From positions 620,001 to 684,000 of the forward strand of contig JAQSEB010000046.1 of the NCBI GenBank assembly GCA_030063045.1: a DNA stretch of 64,000 bases, written 5' to 3'. Shown here piece by piece: positions 1-19,446 of the stretch. A program made the translations under genes and the position numbers. Position 1 is the first letter of the stretch; every line of letters starts with the position of its first letter. The DNA is from Pratylenchus scribneri. Taxonomy: Eukaryota > Nematoda > Chromadorea > Rhabditida > Pratylenchidae. The notes beneath the pieces were generated by a model. The model had not been told where the DNA came from. It did not search any database and saw only the letters and a list, made by a program, of their open reading frames with translations.

Positions 1-225
1 CGCGGAAATTGCCGACTAATGGATTCAGTGGGAGTGTGGAAAATGCCTGCCATATTTTTGCTGAATTGGATCCAGGTAATCCATCCAAATCCAATTAATT
101 CAAATAATATCCCCTTTTTAACAGATCAACCAGCCTCTGCCGTTGTTCGGTTCATAACGAATGTGATGATGCCGGCTGGTCGATCCCAATTGCAGCAAAT
201 ACATCAGAATGCGAATATTCATTAA
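1..225 (+). CDS. Tensin-like protein, C-terminal PTB domain (3' end only)
   Basis: Last two exons of a gene that begins outside the window. Exon 1 (to 75) is read in frame 3 and joins in phase 1 to exon 2 (125-225) over a 49-nt GT-AG intron at 76-124. The joined peptide contains ENACHIFAELDPDQPASAVV, closely matching the end of the tensin PTB domain, which in animals reads roughly 'ACHLFAELDPxQPASAIV'. Tensins link integrin tails and phosphotyrosine proteins to actin at focal adhesions; the PTB domain binds NPxY motifs in beta-integrin tails. The frame that reads straight through the intron is open by chance but breaks the domain. After the PTB there is only a short tail ending in a TAA. No other tensin domain is visible, so an unrelated PTB protein remains possible. 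Confidence 0.75.
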   Translation, partial: RGNCRLMDSVGVWKMPAIFLLNWIQVIHPNPINSNNIPFLTDQPASAVVRFITNVMMPAGRSQLQQIHQNANIH

Positions 226-395
226 AATAATAAAATTAATATTAAAAATAGCCAGCAATCCCAACATTTACACATTTCGATTCTATCAGTCAATCCTCTC
301 CCATCCATCACAAATTGCCTTGATCAACGAAAATTTCTTACCCAAAATTATAATATATTTTCATAAATTGAAATTGTTTCCCTCATTAATGCCCA

Positions 396-401
396 AATAA
401 A
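396..401 (+). terminator. Polyadenylation signal AATAAA of the tensin-like gene
   Basis: Canonical AATAAA about 170 nt after the tensin-like stop codon, followed by a second AATAAA-containing stretch near 421. It is the likely 3' end signal of that gene. Confidence 0.5.
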
Positions 402-780
402 GCTCCAAATTATTTTCGCAGAATAAAGAAATCTAAAATCTAATAAAAATTAACTCATTTGTTAGGAAGAAGTTTCTTTTACTTGTTACTTCCTTCTACT
501 AATAAAAGTATCCTGCATGTAATTTAGTTATTAAATTAAAATTTAAAATATACAAAATTGTTGGGCTAATTAAAAAAATGCAAATAGAAGATAAGAGATG
601 GATTCTAATGGGTAATTAGTTGATTTAATGAGAGAAGGATACTAAAGTATATTTTTAAATTGTTTTTCCAGAAATTTATGATTTAATTTTTCCAAACATT
701 ATTTTGATGATTTTATTACAATTATTTTTTGTTTGATATCCCTTTACTGAAAGTTTTGATTTTGGTGTTTTGCGCCAATG
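402..780. other. AT-rich intergenic stretch, nothing recognised
   Basis: Very AT-rich sequence between the tensin-like 3' end and the 29-bp array. No open frame, RNA motif or inverted repeat of note was seen. Confidence 0.6.
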
Positions 781-1912
781 TAATTCCGCCTGTTTGTGTT
801 TCATCTAAATAATTCCGCCTGTTTGTGTTTCATCTAAATAATTCCGCCTGTTTGTGTTTCATCTAAATAATTCCGCCTGTTTGTGTTTCATCTAAATAAT
901 TCCGCCTGTTTGTGTTTCACCTAAATAATTCCGCCTGTTTGTATTTCATCTAAATAATTCCGCCTGTTTGTGTTTCACCTAAATAATTCCGCCTGTTTGT
1001 GTTTACTAAATAATTCCGCCTGTTTGTGTTTCATCTAAATAATTCCGCCTGTTTGTGTTTCATCTAAATAATTCCGCCTGTTTGTGTTTCACCTAAATAA
1101 TTCCGCCTGTTTGTATTTCATCTAAATAATTCCGCCTGTTTGTGTTTCATCTAAATAATTCCGCCTGTTTGTGTTTACTAAATAATTCCGCCTGTTTGTG
1201 TTTCATCTAAATAATTCCGCCTGTTTGTGTTTCATCTAAATAATTCCGCCTGTTTGTGTTTCACCTAAATAATTCCGCCTGTTTGTGTTTCACCTAAATA
1301 ATTCCGCCTGTTTGTATTTCATCTAAATAATTCCGCCTGTTTGTGTTTCATCTAAATAATTCCGCCTGTTTGTGTTTACTAAATAATTCCGCCTGTTTGT
1401 GTTTCACCTAAATAATTCCGCCTGTTTGTGTTTACTAAATAATTCCGCCTGTTTGTGTTTCATCTAAATAATTCCGCCTGTTTGTGTTTCATCTAAATAA
1501 TTCCGCCTGTTTGTGTTTCACCTAAATAATTCCGCCTGTTTGTATTTCATCTAAATAATTCCGCCTGTTTGTGTTTCATCTAAATAATTCCGCCTGTTTG
1601 TGTTTACTAAATAATTCCGCCTGTTTGTGTTTCATCTAAATAATTCCGCCTGTTTGTGTTTCATCTAAATAATTCCGCCTGTTTGTGTTTCACCTAAATA
1701 ATTCCGCCTGTTTGTATTTCATCTAAATAATTCCGCCTGTTTGTGTTTCACCTAAATAATTCCGCCTATTTGTGTTTCACCTAAATAATTCCGCCTGTTT
1801 GTGTTTCATCTAAATAATTCCGCCTGTTTGTGTTTCACCTAAATAATTTCGCCTTTTTTGTGTTTCATCTAATAATTCCTCCTTTTTGTTTAATATAATT
1901 CTCCTTTTTTTT
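781..1912. repeat. Minisatellite family A, 29-bp unit, about 37 copies
   Basis: The motif ATTCCGCC recurs at 783, 812, 841 and so on with a 29-bp period (unit core TTCCGCCTGTTTGTGTTTC followed by ATCTAAATAA). Variants are: A (CATC), B (CACC), C (GTATTTCATC) and D, a 27-bp form ending in ACTAAA. They recur in the order A-A-B-C-A-D, giving a higher-order unit of about 172 bp. Copies decay after about 1845. An inverted array of the same family lies at 22549-23115. Confidence 0.95.
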
Positions 1913-2237
1913 GTATTTCACAATAATTATAAGTCATTCCTCTGCTTTTTTTTGATATTTTTTGTCTGTCAACAATTTTTCGGCCAAATTCACAAAGTTT
2001 ACGCATATTTTGCCCTCATCCAAATTATAATCACTTTGGGTTAGCTCCCTTCGCTTTTTCGGTTGCTATGGGTGCCGTTGCCATTTTGTGAGCCGCTGAC
2101 TGAGTGCCAATTTTGCGGGTTTTTCTCTCTGCTTTCCTTCCTTTTCCCCTTCCATCCTTTGTCCTTCATCAAAGGAGAAGCTGCGCATTCGGCACTTTAT
2201 GCGGATAAAATAATCCGTGTAGGAATTGTTGATTGTG

Positions 2238-3666
2238 ATGGGAAATTGTGTGGGCGGATTCAAGCGAAGAACGACACGAATTTCACCTTGGAAAAGGAAT
2301 AGGCAAGTTGTTGCGGCCTTTCTTTCATATTTTGATTTTGCCACAGGAAAATTGTTCTTTGTTTTCTTGGCATTGACGGAGCCGGCAAAACGACAATTGT
2401 GAAGGCATTGCAAGGAGGTTGATTGGAATTGTTGGCCTTAATTTATTTTGTAGAGGATTTTGGGACGGTGCATCCAACGATGGGATTCAGTCGGGCAGAA
2501 TTGAATGTTAAAAAATATAAATTGACGGTTTATGATTTGGGCGGATCACAACGAATTCGGGATATTTGGCCAACATATTTTGCCGAAGTTTGCCCGATTA
2601 TTTTAATTTATCCTTTTTTGCCAGATTTATGGCCTCGTTTTTGTGGTTGATTCGAGTGCGGTCAGTCGATTGGCCGAAAATAAGCAAATGGTCGATTCAC
2701 TTTATGAATTACCCGAATTGATGGGAAAACCAATACTTTTCCTGTTGAATAAAAAGGATTTGCCGGAGGCATTGGACGAAATGCAATTTTCGGAAAGATT
2801 CAGCCTTCATTCAATGGCAAAAAGGAATCGAACGGATATTCGGGTGGAAGGAGTTTGCGGGGTCAAAGGAACGGGAAAAGAAATTGATCAGGTTTTTGAG
2901 AAGAATATTCGATTAATTAAATTGGATTATTTTGAAGGTGATTTTGGAGGGAATGGGATGGCTAATCGAGAAAATATTGGACAATTATGAGAATATTTCA
3001 AAAGGAGTTGAACAAGCATTGAAGAAATTGAGGGAAAGGCAGGCACAAGAAAGATTGGAACGGCAACACAGATTGGCATTGGCGTGAGTTGGGAATGGGG
3101 GCATTGCGCCCAAAATAGGCACAATTCATTAACAAACTATTTATTTATTAATTTGATGGTCAATCTACGTAATTTTTATTATATTTTTAGGGCATCCCGT
3201 GCCGCCGAAGATAGCCCAGAGGAAGCAAGGAGTCGTCCCGAAAGTGGCGAAAATGATCAAGAAGAGGGAACAAAAATTGACAATGAGGCACAAAATGGCG
3301 ATTTAATTGGGAATGAAGGAAATAAAATGGATGGAAAGGTTGGAATTGAGGGAATTTGGATTGGAATTGGATGAGTAAATAAATTAAAAATAGATGGACA
3401 AATTGAGATCGAGGCCGGCAACATCAACAAACCAAAATAGAAGAACACAACAACAAACGGAAGGAGGAAGGCCAAAAACGGCAGGTGGCAACGAAAATGG
3501 CCAACGAATTGACTTCAAAATATTCGAAATTGTGGAAAAGAGAAAGGAGGGGGAGCAAATGATGGAAATGAAGGAAAGGAGGAAGGAAAATGAACCAAAA
3601 ATGGAAGAAGAGGAAATTGGGCCAAAATTGGTGGTACAAAATGAAAACATTGAACAACCACCATAA
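2238..3666 (+). CDS. arl-13: ADP-ribosylation factor-like protein 13 (ciliary ARL13)
   Basis: Seven exons: 2238-2302, 2347-2417, 2454-2587, 2625-2891, 2938-3083, 3191-3338 and 3394-3666, giving 367 residues, near the size of nematode ARL-13. ARL13 is a membrane-anchored small GTPase of the ciliary compartment; in animals it acts as an exchange factor for ARL3 and supports ciliary membrane protein sorting. The N-terminus MGNC offers lipidation sites. G1 is GIDGAGKTT, the switch-II region is DLGG as in ARL13 (not DTAGQ as in Ras), and NKKD gives guanine specificity. A charged coiled region and a low-complexity tail with RPATS and RPKTAGG follow. Intron 1 is GC-AG. The last intron is inferred; without splicing the protein would stop at 3374. 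Confidence 0.88.
2303..2346 (+). other. GC-AG intron in arl-13
   Basis: Only the junction AATAG|GCAAGT to CCACAG|G joins the MGNC exon in frame (phase 2) to the exon carrying the P-loop. AG|GCAAGT is the textbook strong GC donor. The GT at 2307 would put the next exon out of frame. Confidence 0.8.
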
Positions 3667-3972
3667 TTCACATTCCCATTTTCAATTGTTTGTTTTTGCC
3701 TCGTAAATTTCAAACACCTCTCAAAATTGTGATAAATTAAATAATATATTCCCATCAAAAAATATTAAATAAAATAATTACCAATTATAAATTTTCACCA
3801 AATTCCAATCAAACTACGCCCTCTCCACCCAATTTTGGGTACATTGGCTTCTTATCAATGATTTTGCCTTGTCTAAATGAATTGGGAATTTGGGTGGCTG
3901 CTGATGATCATTTCATTATTTAATCATTTTTCGTGCATTCATTTCCATTTTCACCAAAATATTTCGACCAAA

Positions 3973-11412
<7,440 letters not shown>

Positions 11413-11656
11413 TTTCGGATAAAGCCTTTTTAATTGTTAATTTTGTTTACTGTAATTTTAATTTGGATAAAATGTCATTTTAATTTATTTATTTTTATTT
11501 TTTAGATGAACGAAAACGAACTGAATTGTTAGAGCTAGTTAAAATTTATTAGATTTTATTCATTGTCCTGTTGAATTTCTAATTATCCACTCGAATAAAA
11601 TCATAGTTTTATTTGCTACAATTTACATTAAAATTTAGAGAATAAACATTAATAAA

Positions 11657-13057
11657 ATGGCTTCATTATCCTGTCGATTTTACGCAAATGAATTTCCGGA
11701 TGTTGAGGACACTGTTATGGTCAAAGTGCAAAAAATTGCTGATATGGGAGCTTATGTGACTCTTTCCGAATATGACAATAAAGGTTTTGCTTTTTTATAA
11801 TTCAATTTTTCACGTAATAAAAATTTAAGAGGGAATGATTCTTTTGTCCGAATTGTCCCGCAGGCGCATTCGTTCCGTGAACAAATTGATTAAAGTTGGC
11901 CGAAGTGAATGCGTCATAGTGATTCGCGTGGACCAGGATAAAGGTTTTAATGTGAAGAAAATTATTATTTAAATGAATTAATCCAAAGGTTATATTGATT
12001 TGTCAAAAAGACGAGTCTATTCGAAGGATTTAATCCAATGCGAAGAACGTTTTGCACGTGCCAAGGCAATTAATAGCATTTTGCGACATGTGGCCGACCA
12101 ATTGGGCTATACAAAAAGCGAGGAATTGGAACAACTTTACGAAAAGGTTTTTAATAAATTAAACAAATTTAAATTATTTATTTTAAGACTGCTTGGTATT
12201 TTGATCGAAAATTGAAAAAGAAAGCGGCCGCCTACGAAATATTCGCAAAAGCATTGACGTAAATAAATTAAATCCAATATTTAGAATAATATTATTTATT
12301 TAAGTGATTCAACTGTTTTCGATGAATGCGAAATTGACGAAAAAGTGAAAAGTCAATTGTTGAGCGAAATTCACAAAAAATTGACACCAAAAGCACTCAA
12401 AATTCGTTCGGACATTGAAGTAAGCTGTTTTGCCTATGACGGAGTGGAGGCAGTGAAGAAGGCACTTTTGGCTGGGAAACAATGCTCAACGGAGGAAATG
12501 TCCATCAAAGTCAGACATTTGATAATAATTTAGGAATATTATTGAAATTAATTTTGCAGGTAAATTTGATTGCAGCGCCACTCTTCGTTGTCAGTGAGTT
12601 TTTCTTTGAATTGGATAAAAATTGAAAAATAAAACAAATAAATTAATAAAATATAATTCAAAAGATTAATTCATTTAAATTGTTTAGCCGCTCAAACAAT
12701 GGATAGGGAAGAGGGAATTGAGGCCGTCCAAAAGGCATTGGATGCCATAAAAAATACAATCGAATCGCATCAAGGAACATTCAAAATTATAATGGCGGTG
12801 AGAAATTAGAAAAAAAATTAAAATAAAATTGATGAAATTTTCAGCCAAAAGTGTTGACCGATTTGGACGAGGAGGAAATCAAAAAACGATTGGAATTGTT
12901 GGAGGAGGAGGAAATGGGCAGTTCGGATGAAGAAGGTGAAGAGGAAGAAGGAATGGTGGCCCCAAAAGGATTGGATCTGGCGGCGGATGCGGAAGAGGAG
13001 GCAAAAAGGAAAGGAAAGAATGAGGCGGAAGATGGAAATGAAAGTGATTCGGATTAA
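11657..13057 (+). CDS. Eukaryotic translation initiation factor 2 subunit alpha
   Basis: At least eight exons (the first five are 11657-11783, 11830-11943, 11989-12146, 12188-12258 and from 12305). eIF2-alpha is the regulatory subunit of the GTP-binding eIF2 complex that brings initiator tRNA to the 40S subunit. The N-terminal S1 fold ([20 protein letters not shown]) leads to [13 protein letters not shown], holding the conserved Ser that stress kinases such as GCN2 and PERK phosphorylate to shut down translation. The helical domain ([18 protein letters not shown]) and the alpha-beta C-terminal domain follow, then an acidic tail ending ESDSD. The gene starts only 245 nt after the ABCC stop on the same strand. 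No frame problem seen. Confidence 0.95.
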
Positions 13058-13143
13058 TTGTGGATGGGCCAAAACAAAATTATTTATGCTCTTTAAATTG
13101 TTTTTTTCCAACCAACCAATTTAATTTTGTTGTTTTAATTGAT

Positions 13144-13149
13144 AATAAA
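13144..13149 (+). terminator. Polyadenylation signal AATAAA of eIF2-alpha
   Basis: AATAAA about 87 nt after the stop codon, overlapping a second AATAAA three bases later. Confidence 0.5.
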
Positions 13150-13281
13150 TAAATGGATGGATGGAATAATTTTGATAATCGACATATGTAATTTTAATTA
13201 GCTTCTTCGCACCTTTCAGAGCTCCAGAGAATTAATTTTGGAAGAATAAAAAGTTAAAAAAAGAGCTGAAAAATTATTTTG

Positions 13282-13357
13282 CGCGATTGGGAATCGAACT
13301 TCCATAGACCATAGTCAAACCAATCGTTCTACCGCCTGCGCTACCTAAGCTTCATGG
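13282..13357 (-). pseudogene. tRNA-like sequence, probably degenerate
   Basis: On the minus strand the sequence reads TAGCGCAGGCGGTAGA (D-arm/A-box-like) and about 45 nt later AAGTTCGATTCCC (T-arm/B-box-like), the normal tRNA spacing. The acceptor stem does not pair and the D and anticodon stems have mismatches, so it looks like a tRNA relic or tRNA-derived repeat rather than a working gene. Confidence 0.35.
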
Positions 13358-14631
13358 ATAACGCATTAATTAATTCTACAACTACTCATAGTACAAAAAT
13401 CTATAAGCAAATTAAATATTTCTTGGCCAAAAGCTAAACCAAATGGAAAATTAATATCACCATCATATTCAGCACTATCAATTACCCTAAATTTGACATT
13501 TCTTTCATCAAAATCCAACATCAACAAACTTCTAGCGTTGTGGCCAAGCTGTGCAGGAATTGGCCAAATTAAAAAACCATTTAGCCCGTCCTAATCTCCA
13601 CTTCCGGGCACAAAAGTTCAGCCCAATCCATCCTCAAAAACATAGATAAAAAATTGGGGACGCACAGAAGACAGACAATTCTTTTCTAAAATTATACTGT
13701 ATATGTGATTGCCAATTCCATCAACATTTGCCCAAGGCAATTTCCTCCCTTCCTTCAATTTTCTACAGTTTTCATTCACAAACACCGATGCCACCTTCAT
13801 TGCTTTCATTCCTTCCTTCATTCCTTCAATTCCATTCCATAATCCCGTCCATGGTCAAGGGGAAGGGGGGATCGGCTGTGGCTGGTTGGTTGCCTTCCAA
13901 AATCTCAACAAAAGGACAAAAAGCTAACGTGAGGGTGGAAGAGGGTCCTCATCATCGTCCATTTGGGATATTCAAAAAGGGGCTTGTGGTCGAAGAAGGA
14001 AGGAGGGGATGAATATGAATAGATGGAAAGGACTGGGAAGAAAGGGGGAATACGCCGGAGGATCCGGGATCCTTCGTTGGTGGACAGTCCGTCATCTCAA
14101 TCAGCCAGCATCGCCTTCAACACACTTCCCCCCCCCCCCCCCTTTCTGCTGCCGGCAGTTGGCTTCATCATCAGGCTAATCTACTATAACGGGGACACAT
14201 TTTTGGACGCGCAACCCTTTGACTGCACCGCAAGCCCAACCCATTCCTCCACATTTTTTATGAACATCTTTCAATCAGCTTTTTCTTTGTATTGTGTTTG
14301 CCGCTCGACGCTAATCCCTCGCTGGGATGGACATTCAACAATTGGACTCAAAATATTTTGTTTTGGGACTAAATTACTAATTCGGACAATGCCTATTTAT
14401 GCCTTTTATATGAAAGAATAGGCCAAAACTCAATTTCAGATAACATTTAACGATAATCCTTTTAATCCCATTGAAATTTGTGTTATTTTCGAGAAAGACA
14501 AGATTAGATAAACAATATTTTACTTTCCTTTATCTACAATATACTTGATCCAATTATCCTCGCATATTCATTTGTTATTTACAAAATATTTCGAGAATTA
14601 TTCCTCCAAATTTTGGTGAACACAAGGAATT
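13358..14631. other. Intergenic stretch, no gene supported
   Basis: Mixed AT-rich and C/T-rich sequence with a run of about 14 C at 14128-14141. Short open frames here (for example 14023-14421) have no recognisable domain or splice support. The last part probably contains the promoter of the ground-like gene. Confidence 0.5.
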
Positions 14632-16680
14632 ATGTCTTCCGGCTCGCCGGGCAATTCAATTTTATTTTGGCTTTTGGCCACATTTGTGGAAATAATTGGC
14701 CCAATTTGGGCCTGTTTGGGTGGAGGGGGCGGAGGAGGGTCAGTTCATTAAAATGAATTCAAATAATTAAATTAATCCAATCAAGGGTTGTTTGCTGTCC
14801 ACCTTCATCCCCAATTGGCTGTGCCCCTGCAGTCCCAATTTGCAGGTGAATATCGGCAGATCATTCAATCCTAATTATTTCTATTTAATTAAGCGGGTAC
14901 GGCGGTTACGGGGGATATGGCGGCGGTGGTGGAAGCTATGGAGCCGGTGGAAGTTATGCAGCTCCCCAAATTATTAGCTATCCTCGGCCATTTGGTTATC
15001 AATCAGTAGGAGGAGGAGGAGGATGTACTGGTGGCGGCGGAAATTGTGTTGGTGGATGTTCCGGAGGAAATTGTGGAGGAGGGGGAGGAGGATGTTCGGG
15101 ACAATCTTGCACCGGAAACGGCGGATGTTCGAGTGGATCTTGTGGGGCAATAAGCAACAATGTTGGTGGTGGAGGAGGTTGCCAAGGATATGAATGCGAA
15201 GATGCCGAAAATAGTGGGAATGGAGGATGTTCTGGCGGCAATTGTGGCGGAGGTGGATGTTCTGGAGCTAGCTGTGTGCCACAACCTTGCCAATCCTCGG
15301 TTTATCCTTCATTCTACTTTATATTTCTGCCAATTATTTCCTATTAAAGGGAAATTGTGGCACCGTGTATGGATGTTCTGGGGCAGGTTGTGCCAATGCC
15401 AATGGCGGAGGTGGCTGCAATAATTGTGGAACAGGGAATGGAGGATGCTCTGCAGGAGGGAATTGTGCTCAACAACAACAAGTTTCATCCGGCTCTTCCT
15501 GCCAATCTGGCCAATTTTGTGGCCCAATCGTGGATAATGCCCTTCCTCAGTCCCAATCTGCCCCATTACCAAGTGAGCCTTGCGAATCCGGCCAACCCTG
15601 TGGTCAATCCGACATCGATTCCCAGCCCAGTGAAGCATTGCCGTGTGCCCCAGGCTCAACCACATGTGAACAATCAGCCATTCCACAGACTGTCCCAGCA
15701 GACATTGGCCATCATTCATCTCAACCTGGATATGCTGTCCAACCAGCTGGCGCACTACCCAGTCCCTTGCCCTATGCTCCACAATCCCAACCCGAATCTG
15801 CGCCTTTGCCTAGTCCGGAACCAGCCCCCCTCCCCCAACCCGAACCCGACCAAAATGGTTTATCCTATAATTGTTCCCAATAATTTCCAATCTTAGTAGA
15901 AGAAGCTGCACCGGCGCCGGCACCTTCGGAATATGAAGTACCGGAGAGCGAGAATGGTGGCCAAGATAATGAGGCACCGGCACAATCCGCCGAACCGGAG
16001 CAAATTTCAGCCCCAGAAACACCAGAAATTGAGCCTTCTGGCCCTGAACTGGGGCCAGGACCTTTGCCGGCCCCTCCTCCTGTGGAAGTGTCGCCACCAG
16101 CTCCGCCGCCTCCCACAGAAACCGATGCCCCATCAATTGATGACTATTCATCTGAATCCTCGACTGAATCAATAATTCAACCTCCTTTGGCCCAAAATCC
16201 ATATGAAGGAGTGGATGAGGCTGAACCAGAACAAAAATTGGACACTGACATTTCTGAACTGCCTTCGCCACCCGGGACCAGTGCAAACCCGTTGAATAGC
16301 AATTATGAGGATGAAACGAATACAGCAGTGGGTGCACCACCTGCACCGCCGGGTTCACCCGGCCATTTCTTCATAACTGATGAGGAGGAGGAAAAAGATG
16401 CTGGCCTCACATGCGAGGATACGGAATTGAGGTGAATTCAAAATTGAATATTTACTTAAATATTTCATTTTATTATAGAAAAATTGTTGAAAATTCATTG
16501 GCACAAATGTCCGACAATTTGGAGGCTGCCCGGAAGATTGAAAGTGATGCGGCGGCAAAATTCGGAGGCCGATTTAATTCGATTGTTTCAAACAACGAAT
16601 TTGCATATGTGAATTGGTACGGGAAAAGGAATTGCCAATTGAGGATTGGCGAAAGGCATTCTCTCACTTGGGAAGATTAA
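14632..16680 (+). CDS. Secreted ground-like domain protein, Gly/Cys- and Pro-rich
   Basis: Six exons (14632-14738, 14786-14845, 14894-15299, 15350-15857, 15897-16431, 16479-16680) give 605 residues. A signal peptide (SILFWLLATFVEIIGPIWA) is followed by VVCCPPSSPIGCAP, a Gly-Tyr run, and many GGCSGGNCGGG-type repeats with evenly spaced cysteines. A Pro/Glu-rich middle comes next. The C-terminus, from CEDTELRKIVENSL to KRNCQLRIGERHSLTWED, matches the nematode ground-like family (C-x-D-x-ELR start, conserved FGGRF and late Cys). Such proteins are hedgehog-related, secreted, and act in cuticle or epithelial matrix. Exon 3-4 and 4-5 borders rest on phase matching. No Hint (autoprocessing) domain is present, as usual for this family. 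Confidence 0.88.
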
Positions 16681-17419
16681 TTTTATAATTAATTCAACAT
16701 TCCCGGCAAAAATTTAATTTTTTTTATTCATTTTTCATTAATTCCATATTTCTTTGTGCATTTGCATTCCTCGATTCCATTCTATCTTTTATTAACTTTT
16801 TTTTTACTGATTTATTCCATTTTTCTCCAAATTGCCATTGTTCTCATCCAAATTTTATTCCAAATTTTCATTCGCTTTCCATCAATTTTAATATTATTTT
16901 CATTCTATCAATTTTTCATTGTAGATTTGAACAGAAAAATAAATATAAAAAATAGTCAAAAAGACAAATCCAAATAGCAAAGAATACATGGAAAAATGGA
17001 TGCCCGAAGGCGACCCTGTTAAGGAAAATTGGAGTGGGCACTTCATAATTCATATTCATCGGCTGAAAATGTAACGGAATGAAAAGCCCGAAAAAGCTGA
17101 TGAGAGAATAAGGCAGGAATAAATAATATTAATGGAATTTAATTGAAAGAGGAACTAAAAATAATTTGGTTTAGAAAGAATTGTTATTACCATTACCAAT
17201 TAATTATGGTGATTAGAATTAATTAATTGACATTATCATAATTCTGGTAATATTATGTTCAATTTGCGTATTACGTTACCTCTATAAAATTAAAATTTGC
17301 TGAATTTTTAAATTAAAATGCTTAAAAGAATTAGAGAAAGAAGAAAAGGGGAATTAGTTTGTTTTGAGAGAAGGCAAATTGATTCATAATTGATTCCAGA
17401 ATACAATCCAAAATGTTTT
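16681..17419. other. AT-rich intergenic DNA after the ground-like gene
   Basis: Very AT-rich, with several AATAAA-like signals (near 16937) that could end the ground-like transcript. No gene seen. Confidence 0.5.
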
Positions 17420-17427
17420 AGAATTTA

Positions 17428-17882
17428 AAAATTTTTCCGGAAAGGGAAAACACATTTTGGCAAACATTTTCCGGAAGAGAAACACATTTTGGCGAACATT
17501 TTCCTAAAAGAGAAAACACATTTTGGCGAACATTTTCCGGAAGAGAAAACACATTTTGGCGAACATTTTCCTGAAAAAGAAAACACATTTTGGCGAACAT
17601 TTTCCGGAAAGGGGAAACACACTTTGGCGAACATTTTCCGGAAAGGGAAAACACATTTTGGCGAACATTTTCCGGAAAGGGAAAACACATTTTGGCGAAC
17701 ATTTTCCGGAAAGGGAAAACACATTTTGGCTAACATTTTCCGGAAAGGGAAAACACACTTTGGCGAACATTTTCCGGAAAGGAAAAATACATTTTGGCGA
17801 ACATTTTCCGGAAAGGGAAAACACATTTTGGCGAACATTTTCCGGAAAGGGAAAACACACTTTGGCGAACATTTTCCGAAAA
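17428..17882. repeat. Minisatellite family B, second array, about 14 copies
   Basis: Same 34-bp unit and orientation as the array at 7170-7935 (TTTTGGCGAACATTTTCCGG with AAAGGGAAAACACA). Here several copies carry local changes shared by neighbours (TTTTCCTGAAAAAG, ACACACTTTGG), showing local duplication. It lies in intergenic DNA between the ground-like gene and the ETS-like gene. Confidence 0.95.
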
Positions 17883-19446
17883 GATGAAATATAAAAAATC
17901 AAATTTTAAATACCGTATACTCGCACACTTTTCTCCTTCGCATTTATACCGATGATAGGGTGATTGGGCCTTGGGGGCATTGGATGTCCCTGGTGATGAG
18001 CCTTCTGAATTGGTTTCAATTTGATTTCGGTTATGGAAAGGAGCAAAAGAAGATTCATCAAATTAAGAGAAGTGGCTGATGTTTTTACTGATATCACCTT
18101 CCTATCACTTTATCATTTACAATTTTTACTTCGGCTGCCCCCAATTTTGGCCTTCCTTTGCCCGACCCAAAAATTCATTCATTCATTCACTCATTTCATT
18201 ATTTGTTCCATTCCTTTTCCATTCCCACCCTTTCTTCCTTCCAATCTCGATTCTCGAATTGTTCGTTGTGGTTGTGATCAGCAGAAAAGGAAAGAAAAAG
18301 AGGCGAATGGCTGGAGGGGAAATTGGGGAAGGCAAAATTGGGCAGCCGAAAATTTTGGTGGGAGGAGGAGGAGAAGGAAGGTAAAATGAAGGAAGATTGG
18401 GCAAAGATAGCATCTTCTTCTTCTTCCCCTTCATCCCCAGTCCAAGTCCGTACAGTCAATCAGTCGTACCTCCTCCTCCTCCTTCATTCCCCATTTTTGC
18501 CCGTCAATTCGGTGGACGAAGATGACTTCCCCTCCTAATATATTCTTCCTCTTCGCATTGCCATTCTTCATTGAATGAGTCGATTGTGTGTCCGTCCCAA
18601 TTTTACTCGCCAATTTTCCATTTTTGACCATCAATTCTCCATTTCCAATTCAATTATTCTCGAATTAATCAACATCATTGGACCATTCGATTATTGTTTA
18701 TTCCCCCATTCGACCTTATCAATAATCGATTTGACCAAAAATTTCCATTGCCAATTTGGGCGCCAAAACATAAAATGAATTAATCTAAATTCCCATTCCC
18801 CAAATTGATTCAAATAAATGGACAATATTTTATCATCAAATCAAAACAACAAATATTCTTGATTTTCCTAATATTTATTGTGTGCGTGCGCCTATCGCTT
18901 TGGTCATTTAGCTGTATGAGTCCATTCAAATAAAAATCATAAAGCTAGATTACCAGAGCTAGAGGCTCACAAACAATCAAAAAAACTTCATAATGATAAT
19001 GAACAAAATGGAATGGCATTCAAAAGGCAAGTATAGGGCATTGGCAATTTGCCAAATTAATTCATTCCAATAAATTCCGCCATATCCATCTCTTCTGACC
19101 ATATTCCATTTTTACAACACATATTCAGATCCATCCTATCCCCCTTCAACCCAAAGATGGATGGATTTTGCCCGGTTTTGTCCATTTTATTATCTGCTTG
19201 AACCAATCTCCTCATCCCCTTCATCCACCTTTGAATTTGAAGGCCATCCCCCGGTGGGTGCCATCCTATTATTTGTGCAAAGAACCCCCGAATAAATTTA
19301 AATATAAACCCATTTTGGCAACATTCCATTGAAAAATTGGACAAAAATAATTTATTAAATTACAACAAATGTATTTATTTTTGAGACAAATTTCAACAAA
19401 ATGAAAAGCACGAACAGTCAAAAAATGGATTCATTTAGGATTGGGT
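17883..19446. other. Intergenic stretch, no gene supported
   Basis: C/T-rich and AT-rich low-complexity sequence. Open frames on both strands between 18020 and 18640 are mutual shadows in biased sequence with no domain. The right end is the 3' flank of the ETS-like gene. Confidence 0.5.

Noticed and set aside
781..1912. CRISPR array
   Set aside because: The unit is a continuous 29-bp tandem repeat without unique spacers, in a eukaryotic genome.
3084..3374. Stop of ARL13 at 3374 as the true C-terminus
   Set aside because: An in-phase GT-AG intron (3339-3393) leads to a 91-codon exon with RPATS/RPKTAGG repeats like known ARL13 tails and gives the expected length; kept as the less likely alternative.
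17418..17902. Open frames of 94-137 codons on both strands
   Set aside because: Same 34-bp repeat translated; no non-repeat coding part.
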